A stretch of 64,000 bases of DNA. It comes from Dokdonia donghaensis DSW-1 (lineage in GTDB: Bacteria > Bacteroidota > Bacteroidia > Flavobacteriales > Flavobacteriaceae). This document shows positions 9,067-17,051 of the stretch, piece after piece. A model generated the notes under the pieces. The model worked only from the letters and a program-made list of their open reading frames with translations, searched no databases and had not been told where the DNA came from. The stretch is taken from positions 1,807,501-1,871,500 of the forward strand of contig NZ_CP015125.1 of NCBI RefSeq assembly GCF_001653755.1, read 5' to 3'. The position numbers and the translations under genes are program-made. Each line of letters opens with the position of its first letter. Positions within the stretch are counted from its first letter, which is position 1.

Positions 9067-9615
9067 ATGGTAAAAGGAACACGGGTACAAGCACTAGATG
9101 ACGATTTTGAAGGTCTGGTAGTAGAGACGGTAGATGGGGAGATACTTGTAGAAGATAGTGATGGGTTTATTTTACGATTTCGCGAAAGCGAACTCATACC
9201 CATTATAGATGATAGACTTAACAGCGATCTTGCTTATGTACCAGATAGTGTAATCTCTGAAAAAGAGCAGCCTAAAAGACGACAAGCCCCAAAAGTCTCT
9301 GCAAAAGAGCGCAATGCTCCTATGTTTGAGGTAGATCTACACATTAATAAACTTGTAAAATCTAAGCGCGGTATGAGCAATTATGAGATACTCACCCTAC
9401 AGCTTGATACAGCAAGAGGTCAACTAGATTTTGCCATACGAAAGCGCATCCCAAAAATGGTTTTTATACACGGAGTAGGCGAGGGCGTACTGCGAGAGGA
9501 GCTCTATACTTTACTACGTAGGTATGACGGTATTAAGTTTTATGATGCAGATTTTCAAAAATACGGGGCAGGAGCAACCGAGGTCTACCTGTACCAAAAC
9601 GCCACTACTCGATAA
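9067..9615 (+). CDS. Smr/MutS2-type domain protein
   Basis: 182 aa. The N-terminal SH3-like region (about 1-50, GTRVQALDDDFEGLVVE) is followed by a charged linker and a C-terminal Smr domain starting at FEVDLHINKL with the DLH motif and the HGVGEGVLREEL motif (HGxG), which in Smr proteins form the nuclease or nucleic-acid binding site. Related Bacteroides proteins (DUF2027) are longer. The palindrome at 9178 is read here as RFRES. Its 3' end overlaps the convergent lipoprotein gene by 11 bp. Role: probable RNA or DNA endonuclease (family inference). Confidence 0.8.
   Translation: MVKGTRVQALDDDFEGLVVETVDGEILVEDSDGFILRFRESELIPIIDDRLNSDLAYVPDSVISEKEQPKRRQAPKVSAKERNAPMFEVDLHINKLVKSKRGMSNYEILTLQLDTARGQLDFAIRKRIPKMVFIHGVGEGVLREELYTLLRRYDGIKFYDADFQKYGAGATEVYLYQNATTR
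9178..9190. repeat. Interspersed palindrome, right-armed copy, inside the Smr gene
   Basis: Core TTTCGCGAAA plus the right arm GCG; the left arm is missing (preceded by CGA). Read in frame as RFRES. Confidence 0.85.
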
Positions 9616-10537
9616 AATCTGGCTTTTCTGTTATCACAACGTCTGGTGATGTATATAGACCAAAATTTTGAGTAGACTCATCACGTTGCTCATCCTGATT
9701 TGCAGGATTTACATACACAAGTAACCTTGTAAATATAGAAATCTGAAAGTCTGTAATCACATACTCGTTATCACGATACTCATCTACAATAGTTTCTACT
9801 GCAATAAGAGGATTTAAGTAATCATCTGTAGTGGGCTCATCAGGATTTGAGTTATCATTTGCTGGGTTGAGATCCATATTTGCATCTTCGTTGCGTGTGA
9901 GCACTCCATCACCATCATCATCTGGATCAAGGTAATCAGGTATACTATCGCCATCTGAATCTCTAGAGAGCATTGTATCTATGGCCGTACCATCTTCATT
10001 AAGAACCACACCTTCTAGTGCGGTAGGTACATTATCACCATCATCATCAGAGTCCAAAATGTCTGGTATGCCATCTTCATCAGTATCCTTAAGGTCTGCA
10101 GTGCCCGCTACTCCTTCTGGGTCTTCTATCTCAGAAGCTATACCATCTTGATCAGTTTCGGTCCCTGCTCTTGTAATGAGCACTTCTCCCTCTGTACTTA
10201 TAAACTCCTCTGCCACTACTGGCGTAGCAGGAGGTATAAGACTACAAAAGTAATCGCTGGTTACTGCCTCGTCAAAACGTCTGTATGAAACTTGGTCATC
10301 ACCAGAGAGTGTTATGTCATCAAGTTCATCTGTTCCTCCAAAAATATCTTGAGTGGTTGAAAACTGTAGTGCTAGCGTCTCGTTAGTACTCGTGTTAATT
10401 TTATAAAACACATACTCGCTATCTGTACAAAGTTCTAGCTCAAGATCATCAAAATCTATCTCTGTGACTATAAGATCACCATCGTCACACGAGGTAGCGA
10501 TAAAAGAAAGGATAACTAAGGCTAGAAGCTTTTTCAT
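9605..10537 (-). CDS. Lipoprotein with thrombospondin type 3-like calcium-binding repeats
   Basis: 310 aa. MKKLLALVILSFIATSC gives a clear lipobox with Cys17, followed by DDGD. Residues about 135-235 contain Asp-rich repeats (DTDEDGIPDILDSDDDGD, SRDSDGDSIPDYLDPDDDGDG) like thrombospondin type 3 Ca2+-binding repeats, often found in surface or secreted proteins of flavobacteria. The C-terminus has no recognised sorting domain. Probably outer-membrane anchored; partner unknown. It overlaps the convergent Smr gene by 11 bp and diverges from the cysteine desulfurase. Confidence 0.75.
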   Translation of the reverse strand: MKKLLALVILSFIATSCDDGDLIVTEIDFDDLELELCTDSEYVFYKINTSTNETLALQFSTTQDIFGGTDELDDITLSGDDQVSYRRFDEAVTSDYFCSLIPPATPVVAEEFISTEGEVLITRAGTETDQDGIASEIEDPEGVAGTADLKDTDEDGIPDILDSDDDGDNVPTALEGVVLNEDGTAIDTMLSRDSDGDSIPDYLDPDDDGDGVLTRNEDANMDLNPANDNSNPDEPTTDDYLNPLIAVETIVDEYRDNEYVITDFQISIFTRLLVYVNPANQDEQRDESTQNFGLYTSPDVVITEKPDFIE

Positions 10538-10578
10538 ATAAATTATGTTTATGACAAAAATAGGGTAAAGAGATGTAA

Positions 10579-10594
10579 TTACGCTTTCGCGAAA
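10579..10594. repeat. Interspersed palindrome, left-armed copy
   Basis: TTACGC plus the core TTTCGCGAAA; the right arm is replaced by AAAG. It lies between two divergent genes, 42 bp upstream of the lipoprotein start. Confidence 0.85.
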
Positions 10595-10711
10595 AAAGTT
10601 ATTTAAACAGCATTAACACCCTGCACTTACTAGTTACAATGTGCCCTATCGGTACAACCTTGCTCATCATATAGAAACGCTAAAGTGTAAGAGCTGTCGG
10701 GATATTTTAGT

Positions 10712-10719
10712 TATTTTTG
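10712..10719 (+). promoter_or_regulatory. -7 box for the cysteine desulfurase gene
   Basis: TATTTTTG matches TAnnTTTG, 28 bp before the ATG at 10748. No clear -33 TTG seen. Confidence 0.5.
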
Positions 10720-10747
10720 TAGACTAATCCCCTAAGGAATAACGTTT

Positions 10748-11905
10748 ATGTCTCAGGTTTATTTTGATAATGCTGCAACCACTCAAATACGTCAAGAAGT
10801 ATTAGAACGTATGATGGAGGTTATGAGAGAGGTGCCTGGTAATCCATCTTCTACACACGCCGTAGGTCGCACGGCAAAAAGTCACGTAGAAAGCGCACGT
10901 AAAACCATTGCAAAGATTCTTAATGTTACTGCGGGAGAGATTATTTTTACATCTGGTGGTACAGAGGCAGATAATCTTGTCATAAATAGTGCTGCTCGAG
11001 ACTTAGGAGTACAACGCATTATTACCTCACGTATAGAACATCACGCAGTATTACACGCCGCAGAAGAAGCGGCAAAAACCTATAACATTTTACTAGAGTA
11101 CGTTCCCTTAAAAGGTTGTGGCACTCCAGACGAAAAAAAGCTAGAAGAAATGCTCGCTTCAAGTGATGTAAAAACATTGGTAAGCCTTATGCACGTTAAT
11201 AACGAGGTAGGTAATATGATAGACATAAAAGCAATTGCGACTATGTGTAAATCATATGGAGCGCTTGTACACTCAGATATGGTGCAAAGCATTGGCCATT
11301 ATGCTATAGACCTTCAGGAGGTTCCTGTAGATTTTGTGGCGGCTGCTGGACATAAATTTCACGGTCCAAAAGGTGTAGGATTTGCATTTATAAGAAAAAA
11401 TAGTGGTCTTAAACCACTTATCTTTGGTGGTTCACAAGAGCGTGGTTTACGAGCTGGTACAGAGGGTGTACATAATATTGCAGGACTTGAGACAGCAATG
11501 CAATGTGCGTATACTCATCTTGAAGAAGAGAGTAATTATGTGAAGGAGCTAAAAACCTATTTCGCCGAAAGGCTTAAAAAAGAAATTCCTAGTGTAAAAC
11601 TTAATGGAAATTGTAGCAATCCAGAAAAAAGCACATACACCTTACTTAACGTATGCTTACCTATTGCTGCAGAAAAGGCACTATTGCTTCTTTTTCAACT
11701 AGATATGAAAGGTATTGCTTGCTCTAAAGGAAGCGCTTGCCAGAGTGGGAGTGATAAGGGCTCTCACGTACTTCAAGAAATCTTATCTGAAGATGATCTT
11801 AAAAAACCTAGCGTGCGTTTTTCTTTCTCAAAGTATAATACTAAAGAGGAGGTAGACTACGTGATAAGTGTTCTTAAAGAGTTTCTAGAAGGTGTACCTG
11901 CGTAG
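10748..11905 (+). CDS. Cysteine desulfurase (NifS/IscS family)
   Basis: 385 aa class V PLP enzyme. YFDNAATTQI start, GNPSSTHAVGR, SGGTEADNL, the PLP Lys in AAGHKFHGPKG (about residue 203) and the sulfur-accepting Cys in GSACQSG (about residue 327) are all visible. The enzyme takes sulfur from L-cysteine as a persulfide for Fe-S cluster and tRNA thiolation. A separate SufS is usual for flavobacterial Fe-S assembly, so this IscS-like enzyme may mainly serve tRNA thiolation (inference). Single gene; convergent with the TonB receptor, whose stop is 1 bp away. Confidence 0.9.
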   Translation: MSQVYFDNAATTQIRQEVLERMMEVMREVPGNPSSTHAVGRTAKSHVESARKTIAKILNVTAGEIIFTSGGTEADNLVINSAARDLGVQRIITSRIEHHAVLHAAEEAAKTYNILLEYVPLKGCGTPDEKKLEEMLASSDVKTLVSLMHVNNEVGNMIDIKAIATMCKSYGALVHSDMVQSIGHYAIDLQEVPVDFVAAAGHKFHGPKGVGFAFIRKNSGLKPLIFGGSQERGLRAGTEGVHNIAGLETAMQCAYTHLEEESNYVKELKTYFAERLKKEIPSVKLNGNCSNPEKSTYTLLNVCLPIAAEKALLLLFQLDMKGIACSKGSACQSGSDKGSHVLQEILSEDDLKKPSVRFSFSKYNTKEEVDYVISVLKEFLEGVPA

Positions 11906-11906
11906 T

Positions 11907-14375
11907 CTAGAACTTAGCAGATACTCGTATATTAAAAACTCTAGGAGATAAAAAGTTAGGAATTGCAAACTGCTGTTGTGTGCTGGCGTCTCTTACAAAG
12001 GTGTTTGTAATCGAGTTCTGTCTATCAAATATGTTATAGATTTCAAAACCAGCCGTAAGATCCTTGAAGACGTGCAGCCAGTGACCCTTTGGGAATGGTT
12101 TTGATGCATCTGTAAAGACATAGTTTATACCTGCATCTGCTCTAAAATAGTCTCTCAGCCTAGGTAATTCTGAAAACACATAAGGATCTGCATAACTAGG
12201 TGATCCTCCTGGTAGGCCTGTCTGGTATACCATATTAATGTAAAGTTTCAAACTAGGAATATTAGGCGCATAGTCTTGAAATAGAAAAGCAACCTTTAGT
12301 CGTTGATCTGTAGGTCTAGGGATATACCCTTGGTTATCTATGTTTTCTTCTGTGCGTAGCACACCTAGACTTATCCAGCTTTGTGTGCCTGGTACAAACT
12401 CACCATTTAGTCTTGTATCTATACCATAAGCTCTTGCTGTGGCATTATTTGTAGCTCTGTAACGTATGCGTACATTTTCTAAGGTATATGGATTTACATC
12501 TGTAAGACCTTTATAATATGCTTCTGTCACTAGTTTAAAAGGACGTTCCCAAAGATTAAAACTCCAGTCGTGACCAGCTACAAGATGAAAAGACTTTTGT
12601 GCTTTTACATCTGGTCGTACCTGTCCCAGTGAGTCTCTCAACTCTCTATATAAAGGAGGTTGTGCATAGAGACCTCCAGATAATCTAAAAATCATATCTG
12701 AGTTGCCACCAGGTTTTAAACTAAGTTGTGCTCTCGGGCTTACTACGGTTTGTGTTGTACTCTCAATGTTATCTCCACTTACCGTCCACTGTTGTGCTCG
12801 TACTCCAGCATTTATCCAGAGCTCGTTATTTCCTATCTCGGTACGTTTGCTGTATTGTCCGTAAGCAGAGAGTCTATTAATCTGCACATTATTACGGGCA
12901 CGTATGTTTGTAAAGGGCTCAAGAGGCGCATCAAATGCCGCATAAGGTTGCTCATTTGTGAAATCTCCTATAGGTGGTCTTATAGAAAATCCAGCAGAGT
13001 CTATAACCTCATATTCTTCTAGTCTATCACGTATATCTTCACGAGTATATTTTATACCCCAATCTATCTGGTCTGTATCTTTTAGATACGTTCCTTTATG
13101 CTCTACATTTATAAAAAGTGCGTCTAGATCATTACGAGCGTGTGTGAGTTGTGAGCCTATACCTTGTGTAAACTCTACATCACCTAGGTCTTCATCACCT
13201 ATGTTAGTATTAGGTCTTCCTAAACGATAGTCTGCAAAAATATCAAAGTACTCTTGCTCTTGTGTGTGATATGCAGATCCTAAAACTTTGAGTGTGGTAT
13301 GCTCATTAAGTTGGTAAGTACCTTTTAAGGCTCCAAAGTAAGTCTCATACTTATCTTCTTCTTGTCCTTCATAAAAAACAATGAGCGCTAGTGGGTCAGC
13401 AAGGCTACCAAAATTGGTTTGCCTTGTAAGTGGCTCATAGTCATACTTATTTATGGTTATGTTTCCTAAAAAGTCTAGTTGAAATTTATTTGTAAACTTA
13501 TATGTAAGTAATGACTGAGCGTCAAAAAAACGTGGTTTAAAGTTAGTTTCTGTTTGTTTTGCATTTACTAGAAGGCTATTATCGCGGTATCGTACACCTG
13601 CAAGTGCTGTAAATCTCCCATCTTTAGAAATTCCTTCACCAGAAATACTACCGCCTAGAAGACTAGCATCTATACTGGCTGCAAAGTCTGTAGGTCTTCT
13701 GTAAGTAATGTCAAGCACAGAAGATAGCTTGTCTCCATATTTTGCTTGAAAGCCTCCAGCACTAAATGCCACATTTTGAACCAGATCACTGTTTACAAAA
13801 CTCAACCCTTCTTGCTGTCCAGAGCGTACTAAAAATGGACGGTAAACTTCTATCTCATTAATGTATACTAGGTTCTCGTCAAAGTTGCCACCTCGCACAG
13901 CATATTGAGTACTTAGCTCATTGTTATTACTCACTCCTGGTAATGACTTGAGAAGATTTTCTACTCCGGCATTTGCACCCGGTGTCTTGCGTATAGTCTC
14001 TGGAGCTATAGTAGTTACACCCTCTACACGCTGCCTAGTAGTAGCCGTAATAATAACAGTACCTAGTTGTTCAATATCGGTTTTTAATACTGGGTTAAAC
14101 TCAATATCGGCGTTTGCTTTAAGGTTGAAGGTTTGTGTTATCTTTTTAAAACCTACATAGGTATAAGATATTGCGATGTCTTCATTTGCAGGAATCACTA
14201 TCACATAAAAACCATTATCATTTGTAACAGTACCATCTCCCATAAACGCAACCGAAGCTCCCGGTACAGGTGTGTTTTTATCATCTAGTATGATGCCTCT
14301 TATAGTTGCCGTTTGGGCAAGACCTAGAGTTGTAAAACATAAAAGTAGGATGAGTAGGAGGTAGTTATTTTTCAA
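11907..14375 (-). CDS. TonB-dependent outer-membrane receptor
   Basis: About 822 aa. After a signal peptide (KNNYLLLILLLCFTTLGLAQ) comes a carboxypeptidase-regulatory-like domain (about 23-100, TIRGIILDDKNTPVPGASVAF), a plug domain (about 120-240, TPGANAGVENLLKSLPGV, YAVRGGNFDENLVYINEIEVYRP) and a large beta barrel ending in an aromatic-terminated strand (VFNIRVSAKF). I prefer a TTG start at 14375, which gives a proper signal peptide and overlaps the M23 stop by 11 bp; an ATG at 14426 would add 17 residues before it. Ligand unknown. Last gene of the 11.9-19.4 kb envelope cluster. Confidence 0.85.
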   Translation of the reverse strand: MKNNYLLLILLLCFTTLGLAQTATIRGIILDDKNTPVPGASVAFMGDGTVTNDNGFYVIVIPANEDIAISYTYVGFKKITQTFNLKANADIEFNPVLKTDIEQLGTVIITATTRQRVEGVTTIAPETIRKTPGANAGVENLLKSLPGVSNNNELSTQYAVRGGNFDENLVYINEIEVYRPFLVRSGQQEGLSFVNSDLVQNVAFSAGGFQAKYGDKLSSVLDITYRRPTDFAASIDASLLGGSISGEGISKDGRFTALAGVRYRDNSLLVNAKQTETNFKPRFFDAQSLLTYKFTNKFQLDFLGNITINKYDYEPLTRQTNFGSLADPLALIVFYEGQEEDKYETYFGALKGTYQLNEHTTLKVLGSAYHTQEQEYFDIFADYRLGRPNTNIGDEDLGDVEFTQGIGSQLTHARNDLDALFINVEHKGTYLKDTDQIDWGIKYTREDIRDRLEEYEVIDSAGFSIRPPIGDFTNEQPYAAFDAPLEPFTNIRARNNVQINRLSAYGQYSKRTEIGNNELWINAGVRAQQWTVSGDNIESTTQTVVSPRAQLSLKPGGNSDMIFRLSGGLYAQPPLYRELRDSLGQVRPDVKAQKSFHLVAGHDWSFNLWERPFKLVTEAYYKGLTDVNPYTLENVRIRYRATNNATARAYGIDTRLNGEFVPGTQSWISLGVLRTEENIDNQGYIPRPTDQRLKVAFLFQDYAPNIPSLKLYINMVYQTGLPGGSPSYADPYVFSELPRLRDYFRADAGINYVFTDASKPFPKGHWLHVFKDLTAGFEIYNIFDRQNSITNTFVRDASTQQQFAIPNFLSPRVFNIRVSAKF

Positions 14376-16074
14376 TGGATGGTTTTCTAAAGAATGTAGT
14401 TTCAAATGTAGTACTATTTCCCACATTATCAGTCACGATAAGTTTGAGTTCGTTCTTAGTATCTGTAACGGCATTATCGTTAAAATCGTGTGTAAGTGTT
14501 TTGGTTTTTGGCTCATACTCAAGTAAGATAAACTTACCATTTACAGTAGCACGGTATCCCTTTATACCACTTGCCAGGTCTTTTATCTCAAATTTAAGGT
14601 AGCGATATTTTGACATCCATTTACCTTTTGTAAAATTGCTCGCCTTTACCACCGGCGGGTCTGTGTCTTTTGCAATTGTATATTCTCCTAGGGTACGTGT
14701 GTTAATTTGTAGTTTATTATCCTTAATACGAGTGTTGCTGTAATACACATCACCTTTGTAGTTTATTCTACCTAGATATAACTTATCGCGATCTGCATCA
14801 TTATAACCAGATAGGTCATATGAGATACTTATGTTTTTATGTACAGGTAGTACATCCTTGTGTAAAGTGAGTTTGTCACCCTCTGCTTTGAGATTTAAAG
14901 AGTAGTCATCATAAAATGCTCCTTTAGGAATATATACCTCAAATTTTCCTTCATTAAAATTGTATCCTTGGTCACTATATACAAAGTCTTTACCCTCTGT
15001 ATTTGTTCTTGGTGAGCTTAGGCTATCTTTTTTACCACTTATAGGTATGTTTATGGTCACTTCGTTGTGAGCATAATCTTTTACTTTAATTTGGTATTGG
15101 TAAGCAAGACTATCTTCTATTGTGAGTATACCGTTATCAACCTGCTTAGTGTATATACTAAGCGGATTGTTTCTCTCTATAAACAATTTCTGTACGCGCT
15201 TTCTTTTGTCTTTATATAACCCATAATCTATCATTCGGTTGAGATACCTTGTTTCGGCAAAGGAGAATTTATCCATTTTTACCTCAAAATTAGTCTCACC
15301 ATTTATAGAGGTCGTGATGGTATAGATACCATTCTTATTATTTGCTAGGTCTTGCTGGTCTATGGTACCTATCGCAAAACCTATAGCTCCTATGGCCTTT
15401 ATATTTTCTGCTTGGTAACTCCCGTCTGCCTTTTGAGTGAGGCGCACATCTATAGCTTCGGTTCCTTTATTGATGGTTGATTGATCACCTATAGGGTATG
15501 CACGTAAGTGATTTATAGTAGGCTTTCTAGTGTCTTTTGCAGTAAGTCCAAATAAGAAAGGATTCATAGGTCTTGCATTACCATCACGTATTTCAAAATG
15601 TAGGTGAGGGCCGCCACTACTTCCTGTGTTACCGCTATATGCAAGTATCTCTCCTTGATCTATGGTGAGCTCTCCTTTTTTAGGAAATAGCTCAATTTCA
15701 TAAGACTGTTTTTTGTATTGTGCTCGTTTTATATAAGCTTCTACCTCTGGACAAAATTTCTGTAAGTGTCCATACACGGTGGTATAACCATTAGGGTGAG
15801 CCACATAAATAGCTTTCCCATAACCGTAGTGAGATATTTTTATGCGTGTGATACTACCTTCGGCAGCTGCATAAACGGGTAAGCCAGTTCTGCGCTGTGT
15901 TTTTAAATCAAGCCCACTATGAAAATGGTTGCTACGTAGCTCTCCAAAACTTCCAGCAAGTACAAGCTCGCCATCTAGCGGATTTACAAAGTAATTTTCA
16001 GGAATTTCATTTTGAGAATATATTAATCCAGTTATCAGGACTAGCGCAAATGATAATAGCAATCTTTTAGACAT
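14365..16074 (-). CDS. M23 family metallopeptidase
   Basis: 569 aa, exported (signal peptide MSKRLLLSFALVLITGLIYS). The LytM/M23 domain is at the N-terminus: HFHSGLDLKTQRRTGLPVYA supplies the zinc His and Asp, and GSSGGPHLHFEIRDG the HxH. The long C-terminal half is beta-rich and of unknown fold. M23 enzymes cleave peptidoglycan peptide cross-links in the periplasm. I start at ATG 16074; the longer reading frame to 16152 begins MLRFRESG, which is just the palindrome at 16131 being translated. It overlaps the downstream TonB gene and follows DUF4249. Confidence 0.85.
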   Translation of the reverse strand: MSKRLLLSFALVLITGLIYSQNEIPENYFVNPLDGELVLAGSFGELRSNHFHSGLDLKTQRRTGLPVYAAAEGSITRIKISHYGYGKAIYVAHPNGYTTVYGHLQKFCPEVEAYIKRAQYKKQSYEIELFPKKGELTIDQGEILAYSGNTGSSGGPHLHFEIRDGNARPMNPFLFGLTAKDTRKPTINHLRAYPIGDQSTINKGTEAIDVRLTQKADGSYQAENIKAIGAIGFAIGTIDQQDLANNKNGIYTITTSINGETNFEVKMDKFSFAETRYLNRMIDYGLYKDKRKRVQKLFIERNNPLSIYTKQVDNGILTIEDSLAYQYQIKVKDYAHNEVTINIPISGKKDSLSSPRTNTEGKDFVYSDQGYNFNEGKFEVYIPKGAFYDDYSLNLKAEGDKLTLHKDVLPVHKNISISYDLSGYNDADRDKLYLGRINYKGDVYYSNTRIKDNKLQINTRTLGEYTIAKDTDPPVVKASNFTKGKWMSKYRYLKFEIKDLASGIKGYRATVNGKFILLEYEPKTKTLTHDFNDNAVTDTKNELKLIVTDNVGNSTTFETTFFRKPSIEK

Positions 16075-16130
16075 AGGTACTAAAGTAAGTAATAGCTTTG
16101 TATAATTAAAAATGACGGTGGTGATAAGTC

Positions 16131-16146
16131 CGCTTTCGCGAAAGCG
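16131..16146. repeat. Interspersed palindrome, 16 bp
   Basis: Perfect CGCTTTCGCGAAAGCG, 5 bp after the stop of the DUF4249 gene (minus strand) and upstream of the M23 start. Confidence 0.95.
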
Positions 16147-16151
16147 CAACA

Positions 16152-17045
16152 CTATTCCTCAATAACTAAGCTCGCCGAAAACTCTTGCGATAATGAGAAA
16201 TACCCTAGAATAAACGCATCTGGTCTGTTTAAATTATCAAACTGATCTATATTATCTATGTCAGTAATATTAAGAAAATTACCTCTTACCGTGGCAGTAG
16301 GTGTCTGGAAGGGACCGTTTTCTCCTTGCTGACTTTGTTCTAGAAGTCCATTCATATAGTCATAAAACTGCTCATCTGCCCCTAGAATGCTTATATCTAT
16401 AGTGTCTCCAGGGTTGAGAGGAGTATCATCTGAGTCATAAAAATAGGAGAACTCAAATTGTTGCCCCTGGTAAAAGCGGTCTTCTGTAGGGAGATATTCA
16501 TTAAAGTCTAGATCTATCACATAATAGTTATCATCATCTGGAATATCTGTAAAGGCGATAGTAACCTCCTTATCATCTGGGTCAAAAAGCTCACCATCGC
16601 CTTGCTCTACCGTATCTATAGGTACAGAGGGAGCGAAGGTTGTTCTAGCAAAATAGTCTTGATCTTGATACGTTACAAATATTAAGTACTCAGAATCACT
16701 AGTGAGCCAGCTTGTTACTATTTTGTTATCTGCTACGGGAGAGACTGTGGTAGCAAAGGGTCTGTAAACACCAGGTTCACCTGGTACAGCCTCATAGGGT
16801 ACAAAACCAGACTCGTCTGCTTTTTGAATAAACATACTTTCTACTTCTGCCGGTTGTATCTCACCAAAAAACGATGAAGATAGGGAGACTTTAATGTTTG
16901 CCGCTGTTAATTGCTGCGTAGTATCTATTCGTATAAGGGCATCTACAATAAGGCGAGGATCTTCATCATTAAGATCTACATCTATTACATCTTCACACGA
17001 TGTAAATACTAGTAGTAATGCTATAAGGAGTGTTATATATCTCAT
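16152..17045 (-). CDS. DUF4249 family lipoprotein
   Basis: 297 aa. MRYITLLIALLLVFTSC gives a lipobox with Cys17 followed by EDVIDVDL, and DPRLIVDALI marks the start of the DUF4249 domain. The family consists of Bacteroidetes outer-membrane lipoproteins almost always encoded next to a TonB-dependent receptor, as here (start 6 bp after the receptor's stop). It probably acts as an accessory or ligand-capturing partner, in the way SusD works with SusC, but no substrate is known. Beta-rich and acidic. Confidence 0.85.
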   Translation of the reverse strand: MRYITLLIALLLVFTSCEDVIDVDLNDEDPRLIVDALIRIDTTQQLTAANIKVSLSSSFFGEIQPAEVESMFIQKADESGFVPYEAVPGEPGVYRPFATTVSPVADNKIVTSWLTSDSEYLIFVTYQDQDYFARTTFAPSVPIDTVEQGDGELFDPDDKEVTIAFTDIPDDDNYYVIDLDFNEYLPTEDRFYQGQQFEFSYFYDSDDTPLNPGDTIDISILGADEQFYDYMNGLLEQSQQGENGPFQTPTATVRGNFLNITDIDNIDQFDNLNRPDAFILGYFSLSQEFSASLVIEE

Positions 17046-17051
17046 CTCTTA

